A stretch of DNA of 64,000 nucleotides from Pseudomonas lutea. GTDB taxonomy: Bacteria; Pseudomonadota; Gammaproteobacteria; Pseudomonadales; Pseudomonadaceae. A program made the position numbers and the translations under genes. The stretch is from assembly GCF_000759445.1 (NCBI RefSeq), contig NZ_JRMB01000003.1:218501-282500 (forward strand), in the 5' to 3' direction. This document shows positions 46,218 through 54,342 of the stretch, one piece after another (positions within the stretch are counted from its first letter, which is position 1; each line of letters begins with the position of its first letter). The notes under the pieces are model-generated. The model did no database searches, was not told where the DNA came from, and was given only the letters and a program-made list of their open reading frames with translations.

Positions 46218-46338
46218 TTGGCCTCCCAGGTTGAACGACCAGTAGATGACGGAGCGGCATGGTAACGGATGGCGATGGGGCTGCAAGCGACGTTTCGGCC
46301 AGCGTTGTGCTGCATAAATATGGACCGCTCGGCAGCGC

Positions 46339-47226
46339 TCAGTCTATTCGTGCTTCCTCGATGGCGCCCAGGCGGGGTATGGAATCGGCATCCCAGTGCG
46401 AAATCGCGTGCTCCAGCACCTCTCGCGGGGAGGCGTAGGCCAGTTCTCCCGGTACCCACTGGCCCAAAGCCCGCAGCCCCCGGAGCAGCAGCGGAGTGGC
46501 CTGATCGGACGGCAGTGGGGGAGAGCGATAGGACTTACCCAGCTTGTGACCGTCTGGCTGGGTGATCAGTGGCACATGAAGATAGCGCGACTGCGGCAGG
46601 CCGAGCAGTTCCTGCAAGTACAACTGGCGCGGCGTGGAATCAAGCAAATCGGCGCCTCTTACGATGTCGGTCACGCCTTGCCAGCCGTCATCAAGGACAA
46701 CCGCCAGCTGATAGGCGTAAAAGCCATCCCGGCGGCGAATGATGAAGTCGCCCGAATCGCGCCCCAAATGCTGGCGAAACTCGCCCTGTACTCGGTCTTC
46801 GAACCGATACTCAAGTTCAGGCACGCGAATCCGGATCGCCGCGTTGTCGGGTGAGTGCCCGGCATCACGACAGAATCCCGGATAAATGCCGTTGTAGTTT
46901 TCCAGCTGCTTGCGCGAACACGTGCAGGCGTAGGCAAGCCCGTGGCTGAACCAGCGATTGATGATGTCCTGGTAGGCGTGGTGCCGGTCGCTCTGCCTGA
47001 CCACTTCGCCGTCCCACTCAAAGCCATAGGCTTCGAGCGTCTTGAGAATACCTGCCTGCGCACCCGGCACCTCGCGGGGAGGGTCGAGGTCCTCCATGCG
47101 CATCAGCCATTTGCCACCGGCAGAGCGGGCATCGAGGTACGAGGCCAGCGCCGCGACCAGCGAGCCGAAGTGAAGGTACCCGCTGGGGGTTGGCGCAAAG
47201 CGCCCTATATAAGAAGGGGTTTTCAT
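46339..47226 (-). CDS. gluQ: Glutamyl-Q tRNA(Asp) synthetase
   Basis: 295 residues, the catalytic half of a glutamyl-tRNA synthetase without the anticodon-binding part. The N-terminal HIGH-like motif (PTPSGYLHFGS) and the KMSKS-like GHKLGKSY are present, as is a zinc-binding cluster (CTC near residue 100, then Y and C). It charges glutamate onto the queuosine of tRNA(Asp). dksA lies immediately upstream in the same direction, an arrangement typical of Pseudomonas and E. coli. Confidence 0.94.
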   Translation of the reverse strand: MKTPSYIGRFAPTPSGYLHFGSLVAALASYLDARSAGGKWLMRMEDLDPPREVPGAQAGILKTLEAYGFEWDGEVVRQSDRHHAYQDIINRWFSHGLAYACTCSRKQLENYNGIYPGFCRDAGHSPDNAAIRIRVPELEYRFEDRVQGEFRQHLGRDSGDFIIRRRDGFYAYQLAVVLDDGWQGVTDIVRGADLLDSTPRQLYLQELLGLPQSRYLHVPLITQPDGHKLGKSYRSPPLPSDQATPLLLRGLRALGQWVPGELAYASPREVLEHAISHWDADSIPRLGAIEEARID

Positions 47227-47357
47227 GGGCGCTGATGGTACTGGAAATAAAACGTACTAAATACCGGACGACCTGGCCGGCAGTGTGGGAAAACGCGACG
47301 CAGCTGATCGGCGGTTTCGTGGGCTATCCGGGCATCAAAGGCAGGTGCCGAAAACAG

Positions 47358-47381
47358 AAAAGGACGCCGAAGCGTCCTTTT
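47358..47381 (-). terminator. Intrinsic terminator after dksA
   Basis: A 10-bp stem (AAAAGGACGC, 47358-47367, with GCGTCCTTTT, 47372-47381) closes a CGAA tetraloop. On the dksA strand the T run comes after the stem, 17 bases past the dksA stop. gluQ therefore needs read-through or its own promoter. Confidence 0.85.
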
Positions 47382-47397
47382 CATGGGAGCAACAGGA

Positions 47398-47841
47398 TCA
47401 TTTACCGACCTGTTTTTCCTTGATTTCAGCGAGACTCTTGCAGTCTACGCACATGTCGGCCGTTGGACGGGCCTCAAGGCGCTTGATGCCGATCTCGACA
47501 CCGCAGGATTCGCACCAGCCGTAGTCTTCGTCGAGGATCAGTTGCAGCGTCTTGTCGATCTTCTTGATCAGCTTGCGCTCACGGTCTCGGGCGCGCAGCT
47601 CCAAAGCGAATTCTTCTTCCTGGCTTGCACGGTCAGCAGGGTCAGGAAAGTTGGCCGCTTCATCCTTCATGTGATCAACCGTGCGGTCGACTTCCTGCAT
47701 CAAGTCCTGTTTCCATTTGGTCAGGATCTTGGTGAAGTGATCTCGCATGGGTTTGCCCATGTATTCCTCACCCTTTGTCGCAACGTAGGGTTCGAAATTA
47801 CTGATTGCCGGGTTGCTCTTTTGCTTTTCTTCGGTGGGCAT
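47398..47841 (-). CDS. dksA: DksA, RNA polymerase-binding transcription factor
   Basis: 147 residues from the ATG at 47841, the usual length; an upstream in-frame ATG would add 6 residues. The coiled-coil tip holds the acidic residues Asp67 and Asp70 (FPDPADRASQ) that reach the polymerase active site, and the zinc finger is Cys110, Cys113, Cys131 and Cys134. DksA works with (p)ppGpp in the stringent response to repress rRNA and activate amino-acid genes. Confidence 0.96.
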   Translation of the reverse strand: MPTEEKQKSNPAISNFEPYVATKGEEYMGKPMRDHFTKILTKWKQDLMQEVDRTVDHMKDEAANFPDPADRASQEEEFALELRARDRERKLIKKIDKTLQLILDEDYGWCESCGVEIGIKRLEARPTADMCVDCKSLAEIKEKQVGK

Positions 47842-48191
47842 GAACGGACCGCCTCTCACTCTTCTAAGCCATTACACAGGTTAAGATCCATCGCCGACAC
47901 CTGCCGGCCCTGCGGCTGCAAGCGGGCGAACTTACCAGATCGAATCGGAGCGCGCTACTCCCGGTTGTCGAGCATGGCCTGCAGCACGCACGTGAGCTAT
48001 GACCACAGCTCAGGCGCGCGGTTTTATATTATTTTGCAGTGCGCTGAGTCTAGCGCCTGTAGGGCAAAGGCCCGTATTTCTGGACTGTCGGCTGCACCTC
48101 GCTTCCTGCAACGTGATAAACGCTGTAGCCCGCTGGGGCGGATGAGTAGAATCGGCCGCCTGACTTGCCACCCCTCACCAAAGGAAGGCCA
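47842..48191. promoter_or_regulatory. Divergent dksA/aminotransferase gap
   Basis: 350 bases with no supported gene. It must hold the promoters of dksA (minus) and the aminotransferase (plus). AAGGAAGG precedes the plus-strand start. No clear box or hairpin could be chosen. Confidence 0.45.
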
Positions 48192-49364
48192 ATGCCACAG
48201 CCCTACAGTGCGCGCAGCCGCGCTATCGAACCCTTTCATGTCATGGCGCTGTTGGCGCGGGCCAATGAGCTGCAGGCGGCGGGGCATGACGTCATTCACC
48301 TTGAGATCGGCGAGCCGGACTTCACCACCGCCGAACCGATCATAAAGGCTGGTCAGGCGGCATTGGCAGCGGGCAAAACGCGTTACACGGCCGCACGCGG
48401 CCTGCCGGAATTGCGCGAGGCCATCGCCGGGTTCTATGCACAACGCTACGGCGTGCATGTCGATCCGGGTCGTATCCTGATTACGCCCGGCGGCTCAGGC
48501 GCGTTACTGCTGGCAGCCAGCTTGCTGGTCGATCCCGGTAAGCATTGGTTGCTGGCCGATCCGGGCTATCCCTGCAATCGACACTTTTTGCGCCTTGTGG
48601 AGGGCGCTGCGCAGTTGGTGCCTGTAGGGCCAGAGGTCCGCTACCAGCTGACCGCTGATCTGGTTGCTCAACACTGGAATGAGGACAGCGTGGGTGCATT
48701 GGTGGCTTCTCCGGCCAATCCGACCGGCACGTTGCTGCACCGTGACGAGCTTGCTGCGCTTGCCGCGTCACTCAAAGCTCGGGATGGCCATCTCGTCGTT
48801 GACGAGATCTACCATGGCCTGACTTATGGCACAGAGGCCAGCACGGTACTGGAAGTCGATGACGACGCTTTCGTCCTCAACAGCTTTTCCAAATATTTCG
48901 GCATGACCGGCTGGCGGCTTGGCTGGCTGGTGGCACCCGAGGCGGCGGTCGCTGATCTTGAGAAGCTGGCGCAGAACCTCTACATCAGCGCGCCAAGCAT
49001 GGCCCAAACCGCTGCGCTTGCCTGTTTCGAGCCCCAGACCCTCGCGATCCTGGAGCAGCGTCGGGCAGAGTTTGCTCGCCGTCGCGACTTTCTTTTGCCT
49101 GCGCTGCGTCATTTGGGTTTCAACATTGCTGTGGAGCCAGAAGGTGCTTTCTATCTATACGCGGACATCAGCACCTTCGGCGGCGATGCTTTTGCGTTTT
49201 GCCATCACTTTCTGGAAGCAGAGCACGTTGCATTTACGCCCGGACTGGACTTTGGCCGCTATCGAGCAGGTCATCATGTGCGCTTTGCCTATACCCAGAA
49301 CCTTTCGCGGCTTGAGGAGGCGGTCACTCGCATAGCCCGTGGTCTTCGGAGTTGGCAGGGCTGA
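48192..49364 (+). CDS. Pyridoxal-phosphate aminotransferase, class I/II
   Basis: 390 residues from the ATG at 48192, preceded by AAGGAAGG. Fold-type I signatures: the N-terminal [10 protein letters not shown], the glycine-rich [15 protein letters not shown], and the PLP-lysine in [15 protein letters not shown] homologous gene lies beside dksA in P. aeruginosa. Such enzymes use aspartate, aromatic or branched-chain amino acids; the substrate cannot be named from sequence. Overlaps sfsA by one base (TGATG). Confidence 0.88.
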   Translation: MPQPYSARSRAIEPFHVMALLARANELQAAGHDVIHLEIGEPDFTTAEPIIKAGQAALAAGKTRYTAARGLPELREAIAGFYAQRYGVHVDPGRILITPGGSGALLLAASLLVDPGKHWLLADPGYPCNRHFLRLVEGAAQLVPVGPEVRYQLTADLVAQHWNEDSVGALVASPANPTGTLLHRDELAALAASLKARDGHLVVDEIYHGLTYGTEASTVLEVDDDAFVLNSFSKYFGMTGWRLGWLVAPEAAVADLEKLAQNLYISAPSMAQTAALACFEPQTLAILEQRRAEFARRRDFLLPALRHLGFNIAVEPEGAFYLYADISTFGGDAFAFCHHFLEAEHVAFTPGLDFGRYRAGHHVRFAYTQNLSRLEEAVTRIARGLRSWQG

Positions 49365-50107
49365 TGCGATTTTCCCCAGCGCTGGAAGAAGGCCGGCTCA
49401 TACAACGCTACAAGCGCTTTCTCGCCGACATCGAGACAGCCGATGGCGAGCGGCTGACAATTCATTGCCCCAACACGGGTTCGATGTTCAATTGCATGAT
49501 GCCGGGCGGGCGCGTCTGGTTCAGTCGCTCCAATGATCCCAAGCGCAAGCTGCCAGGAACGTGGGAGATCACCGAGACACCTCAGGGTCGGCTCGCGTGT
49601 GTCAACACTGCGCGGGCCAATCGTCTGGTGGAAGAAGCGCTGATGGCAGGTGTGATTGCCGAGTTGGCAGGGTTCACGGCGCTGAAGCGAGAGGTGGCTT
49701 ACGGTCAGGAAAACAGCCGTGTCGACTTCCGCCTGGATTACCCGGACGGCCCGCTTTATCTCGAAGTCAAAAGCGTAACGCTGGGCTTCGATGACACCCG
49801 CGTGGCTGCGTTTCCTGATGCAGTGACTCAACGCGGCGCCCGACATCTACGCGAGCTGGCGTCGCTGGCCAGAGAGGGCGTGCGCGCCGTTCTGCTCTAT
49901 TGCGTGAACCTGACGGGCATTGATGCCGTGCGGCCTGCCGCAGAAATCGACGCGGCGTATGCCAGCGCGCTGGTCGAGGCCGTGGCAGCGGGGGTCGAAG
50001 TCCTGGCGTACGGCGTGAAACTCACCGCGGATGAAGTCTGCATAGATCGCAGCCTGGAGATTCATCTCACAGAGTCTCGCCCCATTAGTCCCGTGCCGCT
50101 GGGTTGA
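49364..50107 (+). CDS. sfsA: SfsA, sugar fermentation stimulation protein homologue
   Basis: 247 residues from the ATG at 49364, which overlaps the aminotransferase stop. SfsA motifs are present: HCPNTGSM near the N-terminus, RVDF and the nuclease-like YLEVKSVTL in the middle. The family has an OB-like and a nuclease-like domain and binds DNA; its role remains unclear although E. coli sfsA affects maltose use. Coupling to the aminotransferase is seen in Pseudomonas. Confidence 0.92.
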   Translation: MRFSPALEEGRLIQRYKRFLADIETADGERLTIHCPNTGSMFNCMMPGGRVWFSRSNDPKRKLPGTWEITETPQGRLACVNTARANRLVEEALMAGVIAELAGFTALKREVAYGQENSRVDFRLDYPDGPLYLEVKSVTLGFDDTRVAAFPDAVTQRGARHLRELASLAREGVRAVLLYCVNLTGIDAVRPAAEIDAAYASALVEAVAAGVEVLAYGVKLTADEVCIDRSLEIHLTESRPISPVPLG

Positions 50108-50414
50108 TCCAGATGCCCCGAGCGTCTTCTGCGCACTCGATGGCCCTCAGGGATTTGCCCTCGCAAGGGCCTGCGACGCACTCGCCGTTCTCTATCAGGA
50201 AGAGGGCGCCGTGGGTAGCGCATTGGATAAGGCTGGCGCTGGCGTCGAGGAATTCATCAGCCTGCCATTCCAGCGGAACGCCTCGATGCGGGCATCGATT
50301 GGCGTACACATAAACCTGACCTGCTCGCCTCACGGCCAGAACTTTGAGCGCATCAACGTCAAATCCGATGCTTTTGCCTTCAATCAGCGCAGCGCTGTCG
50401 CACAGGTACTTCAA
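50085..50414 (-). CDS. Small Rieske [2Fe-2S] protein
   Basis: 109 residues from a TTG at 50414, chosen because AGGAGG lies 5 bases upstream and the family begins at this point (MKYLC-type); upstream in-frame ATG starts have no such site. The Rieske ligands are CPHRG and CATHG (C-x-H and C-x2-H type). It should carry electrons in the cytosol, probably to an unknown oxygenase or as a small redox protein. The gene's 3' end overlaps the end of sfsA by 23 bases on the other strand. Confidence 0.82.
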   Translation of the reverse strand: MKYLCDSAALIEGKSIGFDVDALKVLAVRRAGQVYVYANRCPHRGVPLEWQADEFLDASASLIQCATHGALFLIENGECVAGPCEGKSLRAIECAEDARGIWINPAARD

Positions 50415-50746
50415 CCTAGCCTCCTTTGCGCAAGACGCTCGAATGCAAATACTCAACGAATGCCCGGCTTAGCAGGCTGCGCATTCTGCCAGCACCCAAA
50501 CCCGCCAGTCGATAACGGAACGGAGTCAATGGTAGGCCGGTTGACCCACTTCGCCGTCGTTTCCCGATATCAGCGGCATTAGTCAGTTCTGCCGACACAA
50601 AAGCTCACATTTTGACGTTCGTGCAGGCAACGTCCTTCGGACATTTCTTGTAATCAAGTAGGGCTGCTCCTTAACGTCTTTTATGCCGTTCAGGCGAGTG
50701 CGCTCTCGATTATTGTCGCGCCAAACCAAAGGTATGGAGACGCGAA
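50415..50746. other. Gap upstream of deoC
   Basis: 332 bases that hold divergent promoters for the Rieske gene (minus) and deoC (plus). The deoC start has TATGGAG 8 bases upstream. I see no further feature. Confidence 0.4.
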
Positions 50747-51526
50747 ATGAACAAGATGAGTGAAGTCAGCGACGCGGGCGAAGTCGATGAGGCGCTGGCA
50801 CAGCAGGTAATTGGCATCCTGGAGCTGGCTTCACTGAATGCCGACGACACGCCGCAGAGGATCATCGCTCTGTGTCAGCGAGCGCTGACGCCGGTCGGTC
50901 ATGTTGCAGCGATCTGTGTGCTGCCCAGGTTCGCCGGGCTCGCTCGCCGCACACTCGACAGCCTTTGCGCACGCGATATCAAGGTTGTGGCCGCGGTCAA
51001 TTTTCCTGGCGGCTCGCCTTCTGTCAGCTCAGCCGACATGGAAGCTCATGCGGCGATCGTCGCGGGTGCTGACGAAATCGATGTGGTCTATCCGTTTCAC
51101 GCGCTGCTGGGTGGGGACAAGCAGGTGGGTGCAGACATCGTGAATGCCTGCCGGGTCAGGTGCGGCAATAACGGCGTGTTGACCGTAACGTTGGAGACCG
51201 GGGTGCTGCGCGATCCGCAGGTCATCCACGGGGCGAGTTGCGTTGCGATTGAGGAGGGCGCGAACTTCTTGAAAACCAGCACCGGCAAACAGGCCGTCAA
51301 TCCGACTGCACAGGCCAGCCGAATTCTGATCGCGGCCATTGCCGAATCGGGTGCGCATGTCGGGCTCAATGTCTCGGGAAATGTCCGTACGCTCAACGAA
51401 GCGCGGGTACACATGGATCTTGTAAGAGCACGCTTTGGGCTGCGATGGCTTGAACAGGGACGACTGCGGCTAGGGTCAACCAGCCTTCTGGATGATCTGC
51501 TGGTGCATCTGGGTGTGAGCGCTTGA
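50747..51526 (+). CDS. deoC: DeoC-like deoxyribose-phosphate aldolase with an altered active site
   Basis: 259 residues, the same length as E. coli DERA and clearly of that subfamily. The Schiff-base lysine is kept at Lys176 (NFLKTSTGK) and the acid Asp at 112 (ADEIDVV). The second active-site lysine (E. coli Lys201, in VGFKPAGGVRT) is Asn208 here (VGLNVSGNVRT), with a further Gly-to-Asn change at 212. In E. coli that lysine sets the reactivity of the Schiff-base residue. The fold should be kept but normal aldolase activity is doubtful. It cleaves deoxyribose-5-phosphate in the normal family reaction. No deo operon partners are seen. Confidence 0.85.
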   Translation: MNKMSEVSDAGEVDEALAQQVIGILELASLNADDTPQRIIALCQRALTPVGHVAAICVLPRFAGLARRTLDSLCARDIKVVAAVNFPGGSPSVSSADMEAHAAIVAGADEIDVVYPFHALLGGDKQVGADIVNACRVRCGNNGVLTVTLETGVLRDPQVIHGASCVAIEEGANFLKTSTGKQAVNPTAQASRILIAAIAESGAHVGLNVSGNVRTLNEARVHMDLVRARFGLRWLEQGRLRLGSTSLLDDLLVHLGVSA

Positions 51527-51554
51527 AACCGGAAGAGGAGTCACCCATACAGGC

Positions 51555-51668
51555 AAAAAAAGACCCGGCAAGAGCCGGGTCAAAAACCGTGATTAGCCTG
51601 ATGAGGAGATAATCTGAGCGTCCGAACCAAGGAGCCATTCAGGTTATCGGCCAGTCTCGCGACCGGAT
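51555..51668 (-). ncRNA. prrF: PrrF-type iron-responsive small RNA
   Basis: On the minus strand, starting near 51668, a ~114-base RNA begins close to CGGTCGCGAGA, then carries the PrrF core CAGATTATCTCCTCATCAGG followed by CTAATCACGG, and ends in a GACCCGGC/GCCGGGTC hairpin with a seven-base U run (stem 51562-51569 with 51574-51581). The core and hairpin match the PrrF RNAs I recall from P. aeruginosa. PrrF lowers expression of iron-rich proteins when iron is short, like E. coli RyhB. Its promoter overlaps a Fur box. It points toward deoC, convergent with it. Confidence 0.93.
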
Positions 51669-51670
51669 GT

Positions 51671-51702
51671 GATAATCATAGTGATTCTCATTTGTAAGTC
51701 AA
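51671..51702 (-). promoter_or_regulatory. Fur box and sigma-70 promoter of prrF
   Basis: Minus strand: -35 TTGACT (51697-51702), 16-base spacer, -10 TATGAT (51675-51680). Bases 51671-51689 match the 19-base Fur consensus GATAATGATAATCATTATC at 15 positions and overlap the -10. Fur-Fe would shut the promoter; iron loss opens it. Confidence 0.88.
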
Positions 51703-51749
51703 CACTGTCGCTCAACTATTTATTGCCACCGGCCCAAAGCTCATGCGGG

Positions 51750-52010
51750 CTATGCACCAATGCCGTCCAGTTTTTGGTCCAGCGAGGTTTTGCGCCCTGC
51801 TGGCAGGTCGCACCAGTGACGGTCGAGCAGGGCGCCTTCCAAGGAGTAGAGCAGGACTTTAGAGGGGCGAAATCCTCTGATTTTGACGGCCATATACGCT
51901 TGGATCGCTCCAAGCCGGCGCAGGTCGGCAGCGTTGTGAATGCCCGCAGCGTGAAGCCATTGAACCGAGGTCTTCCCCAGGTTCTTCATGCATTGAAGAT
52001 CATCGTCCAT
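51750..52010 (-). CDS. TfoX C-terminal-domain protein
   Basis: 86 residues from the ATG at 52010, with AAGGA about 8 bases upstream. The sequence has the short helix-hairpin-helix pattern of the TfoX C-terminal domain (NLGKTSVQWLHAAGIHNAADLRRLGAIQAY...). In TfoX/Sxy this domain is linked to a competence regulator domain that is absent here, so the standalone protein has no known role. Single gene; 48 bases separate its stop from the -35 of prrF. Confidence 0.7.
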   Translation of the reverse strand: MDDDLQCMKNLGKTSVQWLHAAGIHNAADLRRLGAIQAYMAVKIRGFRPSKVLLYSLEGALLDRHWCDLPAGRKTSLDQKLDGIGA

Positions 52011-52229
52011 GAGTCGTTGTCCTTATGAAACTCCGTGTATTGACTGCTCCCTAGGTTCGGCACAGACCGGAAAGGCGAACCATGCCCTTGAGCGTAGTAG
52101 AGGAATGTCACGGGCGCGGCCGTTCGCTCGCCAATTGCGCGCTGCGCCGCTGAATGGTAGGGACAAGAATCGGAAAGACGCGCAAGCCCGGCATGGAAAT
52201 TCATGCAGGGCGCAGAAAGGTGTCGATGG

Positions 52230-52574
52230 TTAGCGGGTGCGATAACGCAGGCGGGTACCGAAGTTCACGGACATGAGAATCTCGTCTGCACTCAATTCCG
52301 GAGGAAAGTAGGCACCCGATATCTGGGCGTGGGCGATGCTGGCGCCTTCCAGCTTTGTCGTTCGAAAATCTACGCCGCGCAGATCTGCCGACCTGAAATA
52401 GGCGTCGCTGAAGTCAATCCCGTCAGCATTGATTTCGCGTAGATCCAGGCCACGAAAGTCCCCCGCCGAAAGATCGACAGGACCTTGCGCGGGCCGTTCG
52501 AGATTGAATGCGGTCACGTCGTCTTTTCGCAGCAACGCAAAAAGGGGTGAGTCGAGCTGCTTGGGCTGGTTCAT
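52230..52574 (-). CDS. Pentapeptide-repeat protein
   Basis: 114 residues; AAGGAGG precedes the ATG at 52574 by 7 bases. The middle has a short pentapeptide-like run (FRGLDLREINADGIDFSDAY, then FRSADLRGVDFRTTKLEGAS) that should fold as a few coils of a right-handed beta-helix. Such short proteins are of unknown function, although some long relatives bind DNA gyrase. It has no operon partner. Confidence 0.8.
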   Translation of the reverse strand: MNQPKQLDSPLFALLRKDDVTAFNLERPAQGPVDLSAGDFRGLDLREINADGIDFSDAYFRSADLRGVDFRTTKLEGASIAHAQISGAYFPPELSADEILMSVNFGTRLRYRTR

Positions 52575-52675
52575 CGGACGCCTCCTTGTTGGAATTCTGA
52601 CGCCACTATAATGCCACCAGTGAGGAGCCGTGAAGCGATATCCATCACGACTCGACCACTGGTGAGCCTACCCTC

Positions 52676-54211
52676 TTAGAGGCCTGGCAAATGCTGACGA
52701 ATGTCAGCGACCAGTTTGTCGAGATCGCCACTGACGTTGGTTTCGACGTGTCTGCTGCGCAAGATTTCATCAGCCGTCAGAGGCTCACGACTGGCCAGTT
52801 GGGCTTCGATGACTTCCATGGTTGCGTCGGATGGGTCCTGATTTTGCGCGCGACGTTGGGCCAGCCAACCTTCGATCACGGCTTTTGGCGCTGCGCAGTC
52901 AATGATCAGGAAAGGAGCTCCCAGTGCCTCGGCAACCTGCGCGGTCGTTTGACGCTGATTGAGTTTCAAATAGGTGGCGTCGATCACCACCGGCAGCCCG
53001 GCGCTGAGGACGATGCCCGCCAGCTCGTTCAGGCGTTCGTAAGTGGAGGCACTCACGTCGGTGGAATACAGATCGGCACTGTGCGCAAACAGGCGTTTGC
53101 GTTCCACATCGGACCGCAGACGAATGGCCCCGAGCGCTTCGACCAGTCGCAGGGCGACCTGACTTTTGCCGACAGCGGAAACACCGTGCGTGATCGCCAG
53201 GAAGTTCGATGGAATAGCGCTGTAGCTCTCGGCCAGGTTTGCGTAGTTACGATACTGGCGCAGCGTCGCGGCACGCTGTACCTGGTCGGCATCGGCGTTC
53301 AGGCTGAACAGTGCAACCTTGGCGCGCACCAGTGCCCGGTACGCTTTGTAAAAATTGAGCAACTGAAGGCCTGCGTAGTCGCCGGTCAGTTCCAGGTACT
53401 GGCTGACCAGCCGACGGGAAAGGCTTTTCAGACCGCGATCCTCAAGGTCCATGGCCAGAAACGCGATGTCCGCATACACATCGGTCATGCGGAACGGCTC
53501 GTTGAACTCGATGCAGTCGAAGATCACCACCTTGCCGTTGATCAAAGTAGCGTTGCCCAGATGGATATCGCCGTGGCATTCGCGGATGAAGCCGTCCAGC
53601 TTGCGCTGATTCATCAAAGGCTTGAGGCGTTCGAAGCTGGTTTTAGCCCATGCCTCCAGTGCTTCCAGCTGAATCAGGTCAGATTTTTCATTGAGGAATG
53701 GCAGAATCTGTTCAAAGTTCTGCGTGACCGGTGCCATGGCACTGTCAGCGCTACCCAGCGGATTCTCCATCGGAACCTTGGGCGACTTCAGGTGAAACTC
53801 CGCGATCTGACGCGCCATGTCGTCGATGTGAGCGGTCGTCAATTCGCCCTTGGCTTGCAGAGTGCTGAGCAGTCCATCCTGCGGGAACTGGCGCATTTTC
53901 AGCACGTACTCTATTGCTTCGCCTTCACCATTCAACTGGGGAGCGTCGATGCTGCCGGTGATGGGGAGCACTTCCAGGTAAAGATCGTCCGTCAGGCGCT
54001 GGTTTAGCATCAGTTCCTGCTCACAAAAATGTTTGCGCGCCTTCAGGGTGGTGAAATCCAGGAAACCGAAATTGACCGGCTTCTTCATCTTATAGACGTA
54101 TGGGCCGGTGAGCAGGACCCAGGAAATATGCGTCTCGATGACCTGAGACTGTTCCACCGGATGTGGGAACAGGGCAGGGTTTTGCAGCGCGGCTATCAGT
54201 GTCTGGCTCAC
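52676..54211 (-). CDS. Fused APH-type kinase and P-loop ATP-binding protein
   Basis: 511 residues from a GTG at 54211 (V-S-Q-T-L-I-A-A), with AAGGA upstream; a frame to 54280 adds 23 residues without family support. N-terminal half is aminoglycoside-phosphotransferase-like (YKMKKPVNFGFLDFT, ... ECHGDIHLGNATLI catalytic loop, then FDCIEFN). C-terminal half has a P-loop (THGVSAVGKSQVALRL) of the AAA_33/zeta-toxin-like kind. Such two-domain proteins are common in proteobacteria; the substrate is unknown and I would not call it a resistance gene. It is divergent from mrcB. Confidence 0.82.
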   Translation of the reverse strand: MSQTLIAALQNPALFPHPVEQSQVIETHISWVLLTGPYVYKMKKPVNFGFLDFTTLKARKHFCEQELMLNQRLTDDLYLEVLPITGSIDAPQLNGEGEAIEYVLKMRQFPQDGLLSTLQAKGELTTAHIDDMARQIAEFHLKSPKVPMENPLGSADSAMAPVTQNFEQILPFLNEKSDLIQLEALEAWAKTSFERLKPLMNQRKLDGFIRECHGDIHLGNATLINGKVVIFDCIEFNEPFRMTDVYADIAFLAMDLEDRGLKSLSRRLVSQYLELTGDYAGLQLLNFYKAYRALVRAKVALFSLNADADQVQRAATLRQYRNYANLAESYSAIPSNFLAITHGVSAVGKSQVALRLVEALGAIRLRSDVERKRLFAHSADLYSTDVSASTYERLNELAGIVLSAGLPVVIDATYLKLNQRQTTAQVAEALGAPFLIIDCAAPKAVIEGWLAQRRAQNQDPSDATMEVIEAQLASREPLTADEILRSRHVETNVSGDLDKLVADIRQHLPGL

Positions 54212-54342
54212 GGACGATCCTTGAATGTTGGTAAGTCGGTAGTCGTAGCGAAAGGTGGCCATTATGGCCGCTGAGGACATTGCTGCAAACCGCTTATAGG
54301 GTGGTCTGTCGGGCCCATTGAAAGTGCGTATAATCCGCCGCC

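Noticed and set aside
51562..51588. Hairpin after deoC as a deoC terminator
   Set aside because: The U run lies on the minus strand, so it ends prrF. It has only A residues on the deoC strand, although it might still slow deoC transcription.
51986..52233. Small open frames 51986-52204 (minus) and 52009-52233 (plus)
   Set aside because: No ribosome-binding site, no family features, and they overlap the supported TfoX-like gene start.
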